A DNA stretch of 64,000 nucleotides from Halorientalis salina (GCF_005049285.1 NZ_SOSC01000001.1:784897-848896); one strand, 5' to 3'. Positions 43,366-52,427 are shown, counted from the first letter of the stretch. The notes: generated by a model from the sequence alone, not told the origin. Made by a program: numbers and translations.

Positions 43366-44817
43366 TCAGTACGACTTCGCGAAGTACGCCGTCTCCTCGG
43401 CGTCGTCCCCGCAGATCGCACACTCGTCACCGATCGGTTCGGCGTCGCGGTCGAGCGGCACCATGACGATCTCGGCGGCCATCGCGTCCTTGATGGGTTC
43501 CTCGCACTCTTCGTCGCCGCACCACGGCGCTTTCACGTAGCCTTTGTGCTGGCCGAGCGTGCCCAGGATCTCCTCGCGGCTTCCGGCTTCGCGGACGCTC
43601 TCTTCTAAGTTCTCCTCGGCGCTGGCCTTGAGTTTCGCGAAGACGGTGTCGAGGTGGTCGTCGACGGTTTCGACCAGGCCCTCCCGATCGACGGTTTCGG
43701 ACTCCCCGTCCGGTCGGTGGTTGAGCGTGATCTCGTCGTCTTCGACTTCGTTGGGCCCGACCTCGATCCGGAGCGGGACGCCCTTGAGTTCCCACTCGTT
43801 GAATTTGAACCCGGGGTTGCGCTCGTCGCGGTCGTCGAGGTCGACGCGGAACTGGTCGTCCAGTTCGAGCGCCAGGTCCTCGGCGTACTCGAGTACGTCC
43901 TCTTTGGTGTCTTCCTGCCAGATGGGGACGATAACGACCTGCGTGGGCGCGAGCGCGGGCGGGACGACGAGCCCCTGATCGTCGGAGTGGGTCATCACGA
44001 GCGCACCGAGCGCACGCCAGGACAGCCCCCAGGAAGTGGTGTGTGCAGTCTGCTCGTCCTCGTCCTCGTCGACGTAGGTCACGTCGTAGGCCTCCGCGAA
44101 GGAGGTACCGAGATAGTGGGAGGTGCCGCCCTGGACCGATTTGCCGTCGGGCATCAGCGCCTCGACCGTCGCCGTGGTGTGTGCGCCCGGGAACTTGTCG
44201 TGTTCGGGTTTCCGACCCTTCAGCACCGGAATCGCGAGCACGTCCTCGTAGAGTTTCTCGTACTGATCGAGGCGGGTCATCGTCTCGTCCCAGGCACCGT
44301 CCTCGTCTTCGTGGGCCGTGTGGCCCTCCTGCCAGAGGAACTCCTTGGTTCGGAAGAAGGGCTTGGTCTCGGTGGCCTCCCAGCGGACGACCGAACACCA
44401 CTGGTTCACGCGGTGGGGCAGGTCGCGGTGGCTGCGCGTCCACTGCGCGAGGAAGGGCGTGATGATGCTCTCGCTGGTCGGTCGGACGGCGAGGGGTTCT
44501 TCGAGTTCGTCGTAGCCGCCCTTGGTGACCCACGCCACCTCGGGGTCGAACCCCTCGACGATGTCTTTCTCCTTTTCGAGGTAGCTCTCGGGGATGAACA
44601 TCGGGAAGTAGGCGTTGGTGACGCCGGTGTCCTTGAACCAGGAGTCGAGATGAGACTGGAGGTTCTCCCAGAGCGCATATCCTCGGGGTCGCGTGACGAT
44701 GAACCCACCCATCGGCGCGTAATCCGCGAGTTCCGCCTTCTGAATGACTTCGGCGTACCACTCTCCCGTCGCGTGTTCCTTGCTTTCGGTGATACCGAGT
44801 TCCTGCTCGTCGCTCAT
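43366..44817 (-). CDS. proS: Prolyl-tRNA synthetase (archaeal/eukaryote type)
   Basis: A 483-residue class II aminoacyl-tRNA synthetase. Catalytic core motifs are present (motif 2 region RWEATETKPFFRTKEFLWQEGHTAH; motif 3 region TTSWGLSWRALGALVMTHSDD), then an anticodon-binding domain (VVIVPIW...). The archaeal C-terminal zinc-binding domain has cysteines in WCGDEECEE and CAICGDD and the terminal Tyr of this class. The ATG at 44817 (MSDEQELG) replaces a longer non-conserved frame. Essential translation enzyme. Confidence 0.96.
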   Translation of the reverse strand: MSDEQELGITESKEHATGEWYAEVIQKAELADYAPMGGFIVTRPRGYALWENLQSHLDSWFKDTGVTNAYFPMFIPESYLEKEKDIVEGFDPEVAWVTKGGYDELEEPLAVRPTSESIITPFLAQWTRSHRDLPHRVNQWCSVVRWEATETKPFFRTKEFLWQEGHTAHEDEDGAWDETMTRLDQYEKLYEDVLAIPVLKGRKPEHDKFPGAHTTATVEALMPDGKSVQGGTSHYLGTSFAEAYDVTYVDEDEDEQTAHTTSWGLSWRALGALVMTHSDDQGLVVPPALAPTQVVIVPIWQEDTKEDVLEYAEDLALELDDQFRVDLDDRDERNPGFKFNEWELKGVPLRIEVGPNEVEDDEITLNHRPDGESETVDREGLVETVDDHLDTVFAKLKASAEENLEESVREAGSREEILGTLGQHKGYVKAPWCGDEECEEPIKDAMAAEIVMVPLDRDAEPIGDECAICGDDAEETAYFAKSY

Positions 44818-44965
44818 ACCGGAACTGTCCGGGACGGGCGTATTAAAGCCGCCGTGTCGTCCGGAGGACGGTCCGAGGACGCCCCCGTGGCGACAGTAAC
44901 CGAACCCAACAAGTCGAACGCACGGCGCAACAATACCTAAGCCAATGGAGGCGAGAACTGGTAGC

Positions 44966-45367
44966 ATGTCTCAGGGTGGGTCACAGGGAATCGGGCAGTT
45001 GGATACGCTGATGGAGACGCTCGCTAAGCGGGAGCGTCGACGGTTGCTCTACTACCTCCGGGAACACGACACGGCGACACAGCAGGAACTCGTCGACGTA
45101 CTGACGGGATGGGCTGCGACGGACCGTGATCGAGGTACTGTCACGAAAGACGACTGGGTGCGGATGCAGACTGCACTCCACCACGTCCATCTGCCGCGTC
45201 TCGAACACGCGAATCTCGTCGAGTACGACCCGTCGATCGACGTGGTTCGATTGCTGGACCTCCCGCCCTGGGTCGAACGCTGTCTCGACGCTGCCTTCGA
45301 GGGCGACCAGAACCTCGCGGCGGACCGGAGACAGCCGACCGAATTCCTCTCGGAAAAATCCGACTGA
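44966..45367 (+). CDS. Small HTH-type protein (haloarchaeal DUF7344-like)
   Basis: A 133-residue winged-helix-like protein: LMETLAKRERRRLLYYLREHDTATQQELVD is a typical start of a haloarchaeal HTH, followed by a wing and a short acidic tail. A TATA-like ATACCTA (44932-44938) about 30 nt upstream favours the ATG at 44966 over 44945. It is followed 2 nt after its stop by the DICT-domain gene, so the pair is an operon: a probable DNA-binding subunit with a partner sensor. Confidence 0.7.
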   Translation: MSQGGSQGIGQLDTLMETLAKRERRRLLYYLREHDTATQQELVDVLTGWAATDRDRGTVTKDDWVRMQTALHHVHLPRLEHANLVEYDPSIDVVRLLDLPPWVERCLDAAFEGDQNLAADRRQPTEFLSEKSD

Positions 45368-45369
45368 CC

Positions 45370-46116
45370 GTGTCCCTCGAGGATTTCCTCGCCGAGATGG
45401 GGGCACAGCGGCGAACGGTGACCGTCTACAGCGACGATCCCGACCCGGAGATCCCGGACCGGTTCCGCGACTGGAACGTCGAGCTCCGATTCAACCGGCT
45501 TCCCGAAGGAAGCCACGCCGGGTTCGTCACCGTTCGGCAGGGTACCGACTTCCTGGCCGGCGTCGACAGTGACGTGCTCTCCGGGTTCTTCGAGCCGACC
45601 CGAACAATCCCTGGTTCCGACGCCGAGAGAGACCCGGCGCTGACGACGTTCCTCGACCACTTCGACGAGACGCTCTTTCACGGAACGACGCGCCGACAGT
45701 TGCTCGCTGCGAGCCGTGAGTTCGAGGACCGCGCCTGGCGCGTCGGTTCAGGGCGGCTGTACGCGGGGTTTCAGCGGCCGGCGGCGCTCGAAGCCCAGCG
45801 GTCGCCGTACCAGCGCCTGGCCGACCGCGGCCTCGACGTGCACGTCTACTTCGACGGCGACTGGGACACGGCGACGATCCCGGGCGTTCGAATGCACGTC
45901 GTCCGGAACGACGAGATCGGACGGTTCTGGTTCGTCGCCTTCGACGGCGGCCCCGAGTCGCTGGTGGACGCCGACCTGGACCGGGACGACCATCCAACTC
46001 AGGCCTGTGCACTGCTCGCCAAAGAGACCGGCCAGGGAACGTACAGCGGGTTCTGGACGTACGATCCCGAACGCGTGGCGTCCCTGTTGAACTATCTCGA
46101 AGCGACGTACCGCTGA
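45370..46116 (+). CDS. DICT sensory domain protein
   Basis: A 248-residue protein covering a single DICT domain (an alpha/beta sensory fold found with two-component and cyclic-dinucleotide proteins), with FWFVAFDGGPESLVDADL... and SGFWTYDPERV near the end. The start is GTG at 45370, 2 nt after the upstream HTH gene, so it is presumably co-translated. A DICT protein with a separate HTH partner suggests a two-piece transcription switch, possibly light- or redox-related. The signal is unknown. Confidence 0.75.
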   Translation: MSLEDFLAEMGAQRRTVTVYSDDPDPEIPDRFRDWNVELRFNRLPEGSHAGFVTVRQGTDFLAGVDSDVLSGFFEPTRTIPGSDAERDPALTTFLDHFDETLFHGTTRRQLLAASREFEDRAWRVGSGRLYAGFQRPAALEAQRSPYQRLADRGLDVHVYFDGDWDTATIPGVRMHVVRNDEIGRFWFVAFDGGPESLVDADLDRDDHPTQACALLAKETGQGTYSGFWTYDPERVASLLNYLEATYR

Positions 46117-46188
46117 CGACCGCGCAGTCGAGGGCTCGAACCTTCGTGTACGATAATGATATAAATCCCCCTCTATATCCGGCAGTGA

Positions 46189-46382
46189 TTACTCCCCCGA
46201 CGTACCTGTTTGTACAGGTAGCCCGATGGCAGTGGGCCATCGGGGGTACCACGAGAATTGCGGTCCGATACCGTCACTCGGTGTCTCCGGGGGGATTCAC
46301 CGAACCGGACTCCGGGGGTGGGGTCCGCTGGGGTGGCACCGCACACGCGCTCGCCGCTCACTGTTCTATCGATCACAGTCGA
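46189..46382 (+). ncRNA. Candidate small RNA with two perfect hairpins
   Basis: A TATA box (GATATAAAT, 46158-46166) predicts a start near 46189, but no sensible reading frame follows. Instead there are two adjacent perfect hairpins: TACCTG-N6-CAGGTA (46203-46220) and CCCGATGGC-AGTGG-GCCATCGGG (46222-46244). The stretch ends at the convergent gene at 46383. A small RNA or a bidirectional 3' end are both possible; the 3' boundary is a guess. Confidence 0.3.
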
Positions 46383-46895
46383 CTACCGTACAGTCTCCTC
46401 GCTCGCCGACTGCGTCGACCGATATCGTCCCGTCGTCCAGACGAGAACGGCGACCGACCCGGCGACGACGGCCGGCCAGATATCGGAGCTCAGATACAGA
46501 TCCGTCGAGGGCAACTGGACCCAGGAGAACGGATACAGGTAGGGTGGCGCGTAGCCGCCCGCCCGAACCACCTGCAAGTCGAGGCCGACGTGGAGCAAGA
46601 CACCGCCGACGAGGGCGGCGAGAACCGCCCGGCGCTCGACTGGCGGCACGAGCAAGGAACCGGTGACGGCGAGCGTCACCGCGACGCCGACCGTCTGTAG
46701 CGCGAGCCAGGAGATCTCGAGGCCGGCTATCGTCGCCCGGAGCGACCCCGTGAGCAGGTACACCTTGGCAGCGTCCGGGAGCACGCTCCCGACCATCGCC
46801 ATCGGGACGTGACGCGCGTCGAGCCATCCGACCCGCCGGGTCGCGATCGTCCCGAACACGTAGGCCGCGAGCACGTGGGTCAACAGATCCGTCAT
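46383..46895 (-). CDS. YdjM-like membrane-bound metal-dependent hydrolase
   Basis: A 170-residue protein with the N-terminus expected of the YdjM (LexA-regulated inner-membrane hydrolase) family: MTDLLTHVLAAYVFG with a conserved His, then GSVLPDAAK with a conserved Asp, and LLHVGLDL further on. About four membrane segments. It overlaps the upstream gene by four bases. Substrate unknown; the hydrolase label comes from the family only. Confidence 0.7.
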   Translation of the reverse strand: MTDLLTHVLAAYVFGTIATRRVGWLDARHVPMAMVGSVLPDAAKVYLLTGSLRATIAGLEISWLALQTVGVAVTLAVTGSLLVPPVERRAVLAALVGGVLLHVGLDLQVVRAGGYAPPYLYPFSWVQLPSTDLYLSSDIWPAVVAGSVAVLVWTTGRYRSTQSASEETVR

Positions 46896-47371
46896 CCGTC
46901 CCCCTCCCCAGGATGTTGGTTCCGTGGACGGAAATAGCCGGACATGGGTTCGGGTTGCCAGTGTCTGAGCGAGTACCCTCCGACCAGCAGGAGGGCCAGC
47001 GCCGAGGCGGCGAGCATGTACGTTCGGTTACGGGCGTCGGTCACGACGACGCGCTCGGCGTCGACGGCCGGGCCGGGTCGAGCGGTGCCGTAGACCTGTA
47101 CCTCGTCGCCGGGGTCGAGCGCGCTCGGGAGCGACTCGGCGGTGACGGCCCAGCCGTTGGTCGCCCTGAAGCCGTCCTCGGTCCGACGGTCGACGGTGAG
47201 CCAGACGTCGACGCGCTCACCGTGGTACCGCTCGAAGTCGTCGTCGAGTTCGGTGCCCGTCGGGTAGACTCGCTTTTCGTCCTCGTGAGTCGCGTAGTCC
47301 GCGAGTTGGACCCCGCAGACGGCGAGTAGCAATCCGATCAGAGCGAGCCTGACGACCGGCCGTTCGCGCAT
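46892..47371 (-). CDS. Membrane-anchored protein with an OB-like domain
   Basis: A 159-residue protein with a membrane helix at each end (about 8-24 and 121-136) and a beta-rich domain between (GERVDVWLTV..., DPGDEVQVYGTARPG, AERVVVTDA) that looks like an OB/SmpA-type barrel. It overlaps the YdjM-like gene by four bases, forming a two-gene operon. Function unknown. Confidence 0.55.
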   Translation of the reverse strand: MRERPVVRLALIGLLLAVCGVQLADYATHEDEKRVYPTGTELDDDFERYHGERVDVWLTVDRRTEDGFRATNGWAVTAESLPSALDPGDEVQVYGTARPGPAVDAERVVVTDARNRTYMLAASALALLLVGGYSLRHWQPEPMSGYFRPRNQHPGEGDG

Positions 47372-47499
47372 CGGTGCATCCTGTCGGCGAGAGACAAATA
47401 CCTGTTTTGGAACGGCTCATACGGAATGCTGTAGAAGGTTTCCGCATCGACCGCCCGACTGCGGGCGGTCGTAGCGGGAAACAGCTACAGCAAACCGGA

Positions 47500-47985
47500 T
47501 CAGCGCCTGCTCCGAAACGGGCTCTCGGTTTCAGTCCAGTTCCACCCTGGGAGCCTCGTCTGGAAGCCGGCGGCCAGAGCCGCATCGAGGTCGTCCGCGC
47601 CGGCAGCGTCCCCAGGGTCGCCGTGGGTGATCACATCGGCGTAGTGAAAGGTCGCTTCGCCGAGCGTCCGGAGGGGTTGCCCGCCGGCGATCATGCCGGC
47701 CAGTTCCCGCCCGAGAAGTTCGTCGACGACGAATCCGGGATAGTCCCCCTCGACATCGAGGTCGCGCAACAGCGCGACGAGCGCCGCGACGTTGACCGCC
47801 AGGTCGCCGTCCGCGAAGACGGCGTCGACGGCGTCGTGGTACTGATCCCTGGTTATCTCGTCGACGGCAGTCCCGAACTGGTCGGCGAGTTCGGCACGGG
47901 TCTTATTGACGATCGGAACGACGGTCGGCGCGCGCTTACGGACCCACTCGTGTTCGGTCGCGACGGCGGCAGGCGTGAGTTCCAT
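47500..47985 (-). CDS. Haloarchaeal hypothetical protein (161 aa)
   Basis: A 161-residue helical protein starting MELTPAAVATEHEWVRKRAPTVV. It has no membrane segment or motif I recognise. Third-position bias is normal, and the length and acidic make-up fit a real gene. A gap of 128 nt to the next minus-strand gene makes a separate transcript likely. Its start is divergent from the fttA promoter. Confidence 0.55.
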   Translation of the reverse strand: MELTPAAVATEHEWVRKRAPTVVPIVNKTRAELADQFGTAVDEITRDQYHDAVDAVFADGDLAVNVAALVALLRDLDVEGDYPGFVVDELLGRELAGMIAGGQPLRTLGEATFHYADVITHGDPGDAAGADDLDAALAAGFQTRLPGWNWTETESPFRSRR

Positions 47986-48027
47986 ACCCGACGCTCGTAC
48001 CGAGATACCTACTGTTTTGCGAAGGGT

Positions 48028-48208
48028 TTTATAATGGCGAGGCTGTAAGACCGACTACAGGCCGGTTTTCCGGATTCATCAGCTAGTGTCCGGACCGTGA
48101 CTTCACGGTGTAGCAATCGGCACCATCGGAACCATCATGACGCCTACAGCAGACTGCCTGCGCGCCGCCGCTCGGGCGCAGGTCCGTTTTTTCCACCACT
48201 GTTGAGCT
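48028..48208 (+). promoter_or_regulatory. Promoter and long structured leader of fttA
   Basis: A TATA box (TTTATAAT, 48028-48035) predicts a start near 48058 and a leader of about 150 nt. It holds three hairpins: CCGG-TTTT-CCGG (48062-48073), ACCGTGA-CT-TCACGGT (48094-48109) and CCTGCGC-N12-GCGCAGG (48157-48182). The last is followed by T6 (48187-48192), 16 nt before the fttA ATG. This resembles a terminator inside the leader of a termination factor gene. Confidence 0.45.
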
Positions 48209-50134
48209 ATGAGCAAGGTAGAAACTCAGTTAGCGGATTTGAAAGCAAAGATCAAAGACGAGGTCCCCCACGACATCACTATTTCGGACGTGCAGTACGA
48301 GGGACCGGAGTTGGTCGTGTACACGCGCGATCCGAAGAAGTTCGCCCAGAACGGCGACCTGATCCGGAAGTTGGCCAGCCAACTCCGCAAGCGGATCACC
48401 GTTCGGCCGGACCCCGACGTGCTCTCGGTCCCCGACCGGGCCAGAGAACAGATCATGGACGTCATTCCCGAGGAGGCGGGCGTGACGGATCTGGACTTCC
48501 ACGCCGACACCGGCGAAGTCGTGATCGAGGCCGAGAAGCCGGGGGTGGTCATCGGCCAACACGGCTCGACTCTTCGTGATATCACACAGAAAGTCGGCTG
48601 GACGCCCGAAGTCGTCCGGACGCCGCCCATCGAGTCGTCGACGGTCTCGAACGTCCGGAACTTCCTGAAACAGGAGCGCGACGACCGCCGGGACATCTTA
48701 GAGCGCATCGGTCGCCAGATCCACCGCGAGGAGATGTCCGACGACGAGTGGGTTCGCATCACCACCCTGGGCTGTTGCCGCGAAGTCGGGCGAGCAGCCT
48801 TCATCATCTCGACGCCGGAGACGCGCGTCCTCGTCGACTGCGGCGACAAACCCGGAGCCGAAGGGGAAGTGCCGTACCTCCAGGTCCCCGAGGCGCTGGG
48901 TTCGGGCGCGGGATCGATCGACGCCGTCGTCCTGACCCACGCCCACCTGGACCACTCCGCGCTGATCCCACTTCTGTTCAAGTACGGGTACGACGGCCCC
49001 ATCTACTGTACGGAACCGACCCGTGACCTGATGGGGCTGCTCACGCTGGACTACCTCGACGTGGCCGCGAAGGAAGGGCGCGCCCCGCCCTACGAGTCCG
49101 AGATGGTCCGCGAGGCCATCAAACACTGCATCCCGCTGGAGTACGGCGACGTGACCGACATCGCGCCGGACATCAAACTCACGCTGCACAACGCGGGCCA
49201 CATCCTGGGATCCTCGATCGCCCACTTCCACGTCGGCGACGGCCTCTACAACGTCGCCTTTTCGGGGGACATCCACTACGAGGACACGCGACTGTTCAAC
49301 GGCGCTGTCAACGAGTTCCCACGCGTCGAGACGCTCGTCCTCGAATCGACCTACGGCGGCCGCAACGACTACCAGACCGATCAGGAAGATTCGGAACGGG
49401 ACCTCGTCGAGGTCATCAACGAGACCCACGACAAGGGCGGGAAGGTCCTCATCCCCGCGTTCGCGGTCGGTCGCTCCCAGGAGATCATGCTCGTTCTGGA
49501 GGAGGCGATGCGCGAGGGGAAGATCCCGGAGATGCCGGTCCACCTGGACGGGATGATCTGGGAGGCGACGGCCATCCACACGACGTATCCGGAGTACCTC
49601 CGCGACGATCTCCGGGACCGCATCTTCCACGAGGACGAGAACCCGTTCCTCGCCGAGGAGTTCAACCACATCGACGGCGGCGAGGAGGAACGCCAGGAGG
49701 TCGCCGACGGCGGCCCCGCCATCATCCTCTCGACGTCGGGGATGGTCACCGGCGGCCCCATCATGTCCTGGCTCGAACACGTCGGCCCGGATCCCGAAAC
49801 CACGATGGTGTTCGTCGGCTACCAGGCCCAGGGGACGCTCGGTCGACGCATCCAGAACGGCTGGGACGAGATTCCCGTGGGTAACTCGGGCGGCCGCGGT
49901 CGCGGCGACACGCTGCAACTGAACTGCGACGTCGAGACCGTCGACGGGTTCTCCGGGCACGCAGACCGGCAGGGCCTGGAGAACTTCGTGAAGACGATGA
50001 ACCCGCGACCCGAGAAGGTGCTCTGCGTCCACGGCGACGAGCAGTCCACGCAGGACCTCTCCTCGGCGCTGTACCACGAGTACAACATGCGGACGTTCGC
50101 GCCCAAGAACCTCGAAACCTTCCGCTTCCTCTGA
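48209..50134 (+). CDS. fttA: Transcription termination factor FttA (aCPSF1), KH - metallo-beta-lactamase - beta-CASP
   Basis: A 641-residue archaeal CPSF73-like ribonuclease that ends transcription at U-rich sites. The N-terminal ~175 residues hold two KH-type RNA-binding regions (GXXG loop VIGQHGS at about 114-120). A metallo-beta-lactamase domain follows with the zinc motif H244-x-H246-x-D248-H249 (THAHLDH). The beta-CASP insertion and the C-terminal HADRQGL/VHGDEQS motifs complete the active site. Length and order match the family. Confidence 0.95.
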   Translation: MSKVETQLADLKAKIKDEVPHDITISDVQYEGPELVVYTRDPKKFAQNGDLIRKLASQLRKRITVRPDPDVLSVPDRAREQIMDVIPEEAGVTDLDFHADTGEVVIEAEKPGVVIGQHGSTLRDITQKVGWTPEVVRTPPIESSTVSNVRNFLKQERDDRRDILERIGRQIHREEMSDDEWVRITTLGCCREVGRAAFIISTPETRVLVDCGDKPGAEGEVPYLQVPEALGSGAGSIDAVVLTHAHLDHSALIPLLFKYGYDGPIYCTEPTRDLMGLLTLDYLDVAAKEGRAPPYESEMVREAIKHCIPLEYGDVTDIAPDIKLTLHNAGHILGSSIAHFHVGDGLYNVAFSGDIHYEDTRLFNGAVNEFPRVETLVLESTYGGRNDYQTDQEDSERDLVEVINETHDKGGKVLIPAFAVGRSQEIMLVLEEAMREGKIPEMPVHLDGMIWEATAIHTTYPEYLRDDLRDRIFHEDENPFLAEEFNHIDGGEEERQEVADGGPAIILSTSGMVTGGPIMSWLEHVGPDPETTMVFVGYQAQGTLGRRIQNGWDEIPVGNSGGRGRGDTLQLNCDVETVDGFSGHADRQGLENFVKTMNPRPEKVLCVHGDEQSTQDLSSALYHEYNMRTFAPKNLETFRFL

Positions 50135-50190
50135 GTCCGGTCGGCGAGAAACGGAAGCTATAGCCGCACCGACCCGGTAATTCTGCTGAA

Positions 50191-50514
50191 ATGTCGTGGC
50201 TCGTGCTGTTCGTCGCGGGACTGTTCGAGATCGCGTGGGCCATCGGCCTCCAGTACTCACAGGGGTTCTCGAAGCCGATGCCCACCGTGGCCACGGGGAT
50301 CGCGATGGTCATCAGCCTCGTCTTGCTGGCGCGGGCGGTGGAGACGCTCCCCATCGGGACCGCCTACGCCGTCTGGACGGGCATCGGTGCCGTCGGGACC
50401 GCCACGCTAGGCATCGTCCTGTTCGACGAACCGACCTCCGCGGCCCGACTGAGCTTCATCCTGCTCATCGTCGTCGGCATCGCGGGACTCCACCTCGTTT
50501 CGGGCGGTCACTGA
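50191..50514 (+). CDS. SMR-family guanidinium-type exporter (Gdx/SugE)
   Basis: A 107-residue four-helix transporter. The membrane glutamate is in the first helix (GLFEIAWAIGLQYSQGFS), with the Trp and GFS pattern that I associate with the Gdx (SugE) branch rather than the polyaromatic-drug EmrE branch. It works as an antiparallel homodimer exchanging protons. A TATA-like GCTATAG about 28 nt upstream suggests a leaderless mRNA; no guanidine riboswitch was seen. Confidence 0.82.
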   Translation: MSWLVLFVAGLFEIAWAIGLQYSQGFSKPMPTVATGIAMVISLVLLARAVETLPIGTAYAVWTGIGAVGTATLGIVLFDEPTSAARLSFILLIVVGIAGLHLVSGGH

Positions 50515-50559
50515 CGGAGCGGCCGTAGTCTTTTCGCGGTCGCAGGCGTTGGCAACTGC

Positions 50560-51588
50560 ATGGAGTACGTCAGACTCGGCTCCACCGGGACGAAGGTGTC
50601 ACAGCTCAGTTTCGGGACGTGGCGGTTCGGCCGCGAGACCGGCGGCGTCGTCGAGACCGGGAAAGACGAGGCCCACGACCTGCTCGACGCGGCCTGGGAC
50701 CGCGGCGTCAACTTCATCGACACGGCCAACGTCTACGGGTCGCCCAACGGCCTGAGCGAGGAGTACATCGGCGACTGGCTGGCCCACCACGACCGGTCGG
50801 ACTTCGTCGTCGCCTCGAAGGTGTACTTCCCGTTCGACGGCTGGGGCGATCCCGGCCCGAACGACAGCGGCCTCGGCCGCAAGCACATCCGTCGCCAGGT
50901 GGAGGGGACGCTCGACCGCCTCGGCACTGACTACCTGGACATCTACTACATCCACCGCTGGGACGACCAGTCGCGAATCGAGGAGACGCTCCGAACCCTC
51001 ACCGACCTCGTCCGCGAGGGGAAAGTCCACTACCTCGGTGCGTCGACGATGGCGGCCTGGCAACTGACCAAAGCCCTCTGGAAATCGGACGTCAACGGCC
51101 TCGAACGGTTCGAGGTGACCCAGCCGCTCTTTCACGCCGCGTATCGCGACGACGTGAAGGAGTACCTCGACGTGTGTGCCGACCAGGACCTGGCGGTCTG
51201 TCCGTACTCGCCGCTGGCCGGCGGCTTCCTCACTGGAAAGTACGAACGCGTCGAGGACGACCCATACACCGTGAAAGCGCCCGACGACTCGCGGGCATCC
51301 CTCTCGGATCGGTTCGACGACTTCTACGTCTCGGCGCGAGGCTGGCACGTCCTCGACGCGATCCGGGAGGTGGCCGGCGAACTCGACGCGACGCCCGCAC
51401 AGGTCGCGCTCCGCTGGCTCATCGAACAGGACGAGTTCACCTGCGTGCCGATCACGGGCGCACGAACCGTCGACCAGCTAGACGAGAACGTCGGTGCCGT
51501 GGACATCGAACTGAGTGACGACCAGTTCGACCGGATTCTGGATGCTCGGTACGACGAGGAGGGTCGGCGGTGGGGACACGATAACTGA
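50560..51588 (+). CDS. Aldo/keto reductase (Kv-beta-like group)
   Basis: A 342-residue NADPH-dependent (alpha/beta)8 barrel. The catalytic tetrad residues lie in FIDTANVYG (Asp, Tyr), VVASKV (Lys) and YYIHRWD (His). The closing CVPITGARTVDQLDEN block binds the cofactor phosphate. The length and LGASTMAAWQL motif point to the potassium-channel beta-subunit-like branch of unknown substrate. Probably detoxifies aldehydes or ketones. Confidence 0.88.
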   Translation: MEYVRLGSTGTKVSQLSFGTWRFGRETGGVVETGKDEAHDLLDAAWDRGVNFIDTANVYGSPNGLSEEYIGDWLAHHDRSDFVVASKVYFPFDGWGDPGPNDSGLGRKHIRRQVEGTLDRLGTDYLDIYYIHRWDDQSRIEETLRTLTDLVREGKVHYLGASTMAAWQLTKALWKSDVNGLERFEVTQPLFHAAYRDDVKEYLDVCADQDLAVCPYSPLAGGFLTGKYERVEDDPYTVKAPDDSRASLSDRFDDFYVSARGWHVLDAIREVAGELDATPAQVALRWLIEQDEFTCVPITGARTVDQLDENVGAVDIELSDDQFDRILDARYDEEGRRWGHDN

Positions 51589-51602
51589 CGCCGGCGGGAG
51601 GT

Positions 51603-52427
51603 TCAGTCGCCGCTCGCGCTCACGGCGTCCGCAGGGTCTTCGATCTCACCGCTGTCCGGGTACACGCCCACCTGCTCACAGAGGTCCGCCATCGGACAGG
51701 CCTCGGGGTCGTCCAGACAGGCCGGTTTCCGGGCTTTGCAGTACTCTCGTCCGAACTGGATCATCGCCGTGTGGCCGAAGCCGCACTTCTCGGCCGGCAC
51801 GTCACCCTCGATGTGCTCGCGGACGCCCTCGTGGTCGGCGTCGGCCGGAGCCAGCCCGAGCCGGCGGGCGATGCGATGGACGTGCGTATCGACCGGGAAG
51901 ACGCCCCCGCGACCGCCGGCGAATAGCAGGACGCAGTCGGCCGTCTTCGGGCCCACGCCCTTCATGTCCAGCAGCGCCTCGCGTACCTCGGCCGGGTCGC
52001 CGGTTCTGACGAACTCATCGAACTCCGTTTCCCCGCCGTACTCCTCGCAAATCCGCTCGGACAGTCGAACGATCGTCTCGGACTTCTGGTTGTAGAGGCC
52101 GGCGGGCTGGATCGTCTCGGCCAGTCGCTGCTGGTCGGCGTCGGCCAGCGTTTCGGCGAGATCGGCCCCGTCGGAACCAAACCGCTCCATCAGCGCGTCG
52201 TGGGCGGGCTGGCTGGCCTTGTCGCTGGTGTTCTGGCTGAGGATGGTTCGGACGAGACACTCGAAGCCGTCCCGGCCACCGTACGTTTTCTGCCAGTAGC
52301 GGTCGCCGAGACGGTCGACGACGGCCTCGGCCCGCGTCGCTGCCTCGCCTGGTTCGAAGGTTTCGGCAACCCCACCGCCGTCCGTCCCACCACTGATGTT
52401 CCGTGCCGGCTCAGGGTCGTCTGCCAT
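51603..52427 (-). CDS. nth: Endonuclease III family DNA glycosylase
   Basis: A 274-residue HhH-GPD base-excision repair enzyme. Helix-hairpin-helix KGVGPKTA carries the catalytic Lys, and FPVDTHVHR the catalytic Asp. The C-terminal iron-sulfur loop has four cysteines, but with spacing C-x6-C-x6-C-x5-C rather than the usual C-x6-C-x2-C-x5-C. A 40-residue acidic N-terminal extension is present. It removes oxidised pyrimidines. Convergent with the aldo/keto reductase gene. Confidence 0.9.
   Translation of the reverse strand: MADDPEPARNISGGTDGGGVAETFEPGEAATRAEAVVDRLGDRYWQKTYGGRDGFECLVRTILSQNTSDKASQPAHDALMERFGSDGADLAETLADADQQRLAETIQPAGLYNQKSETIVRLSERICEEYGGETEFDEFVRTGDPAEVREALLDMKGVGPKTADCVLLFAGGRGGVFPVDTHVHRIARRLGLAPADADHEGVREHIEGDVPAEKCGFGHTAMIQFGREYCKARKPACLDDPEACPMADLCEQVGVYPDSGEIEDPADAVSASGD

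Noticed and set aside
46146..46700. Plus-strand reading frame across the hairpin region
   Set aside because: It runs antisense through the YdjM-like gene and its composition (Arg/Pro-rich tail) is that of a shadow frame.
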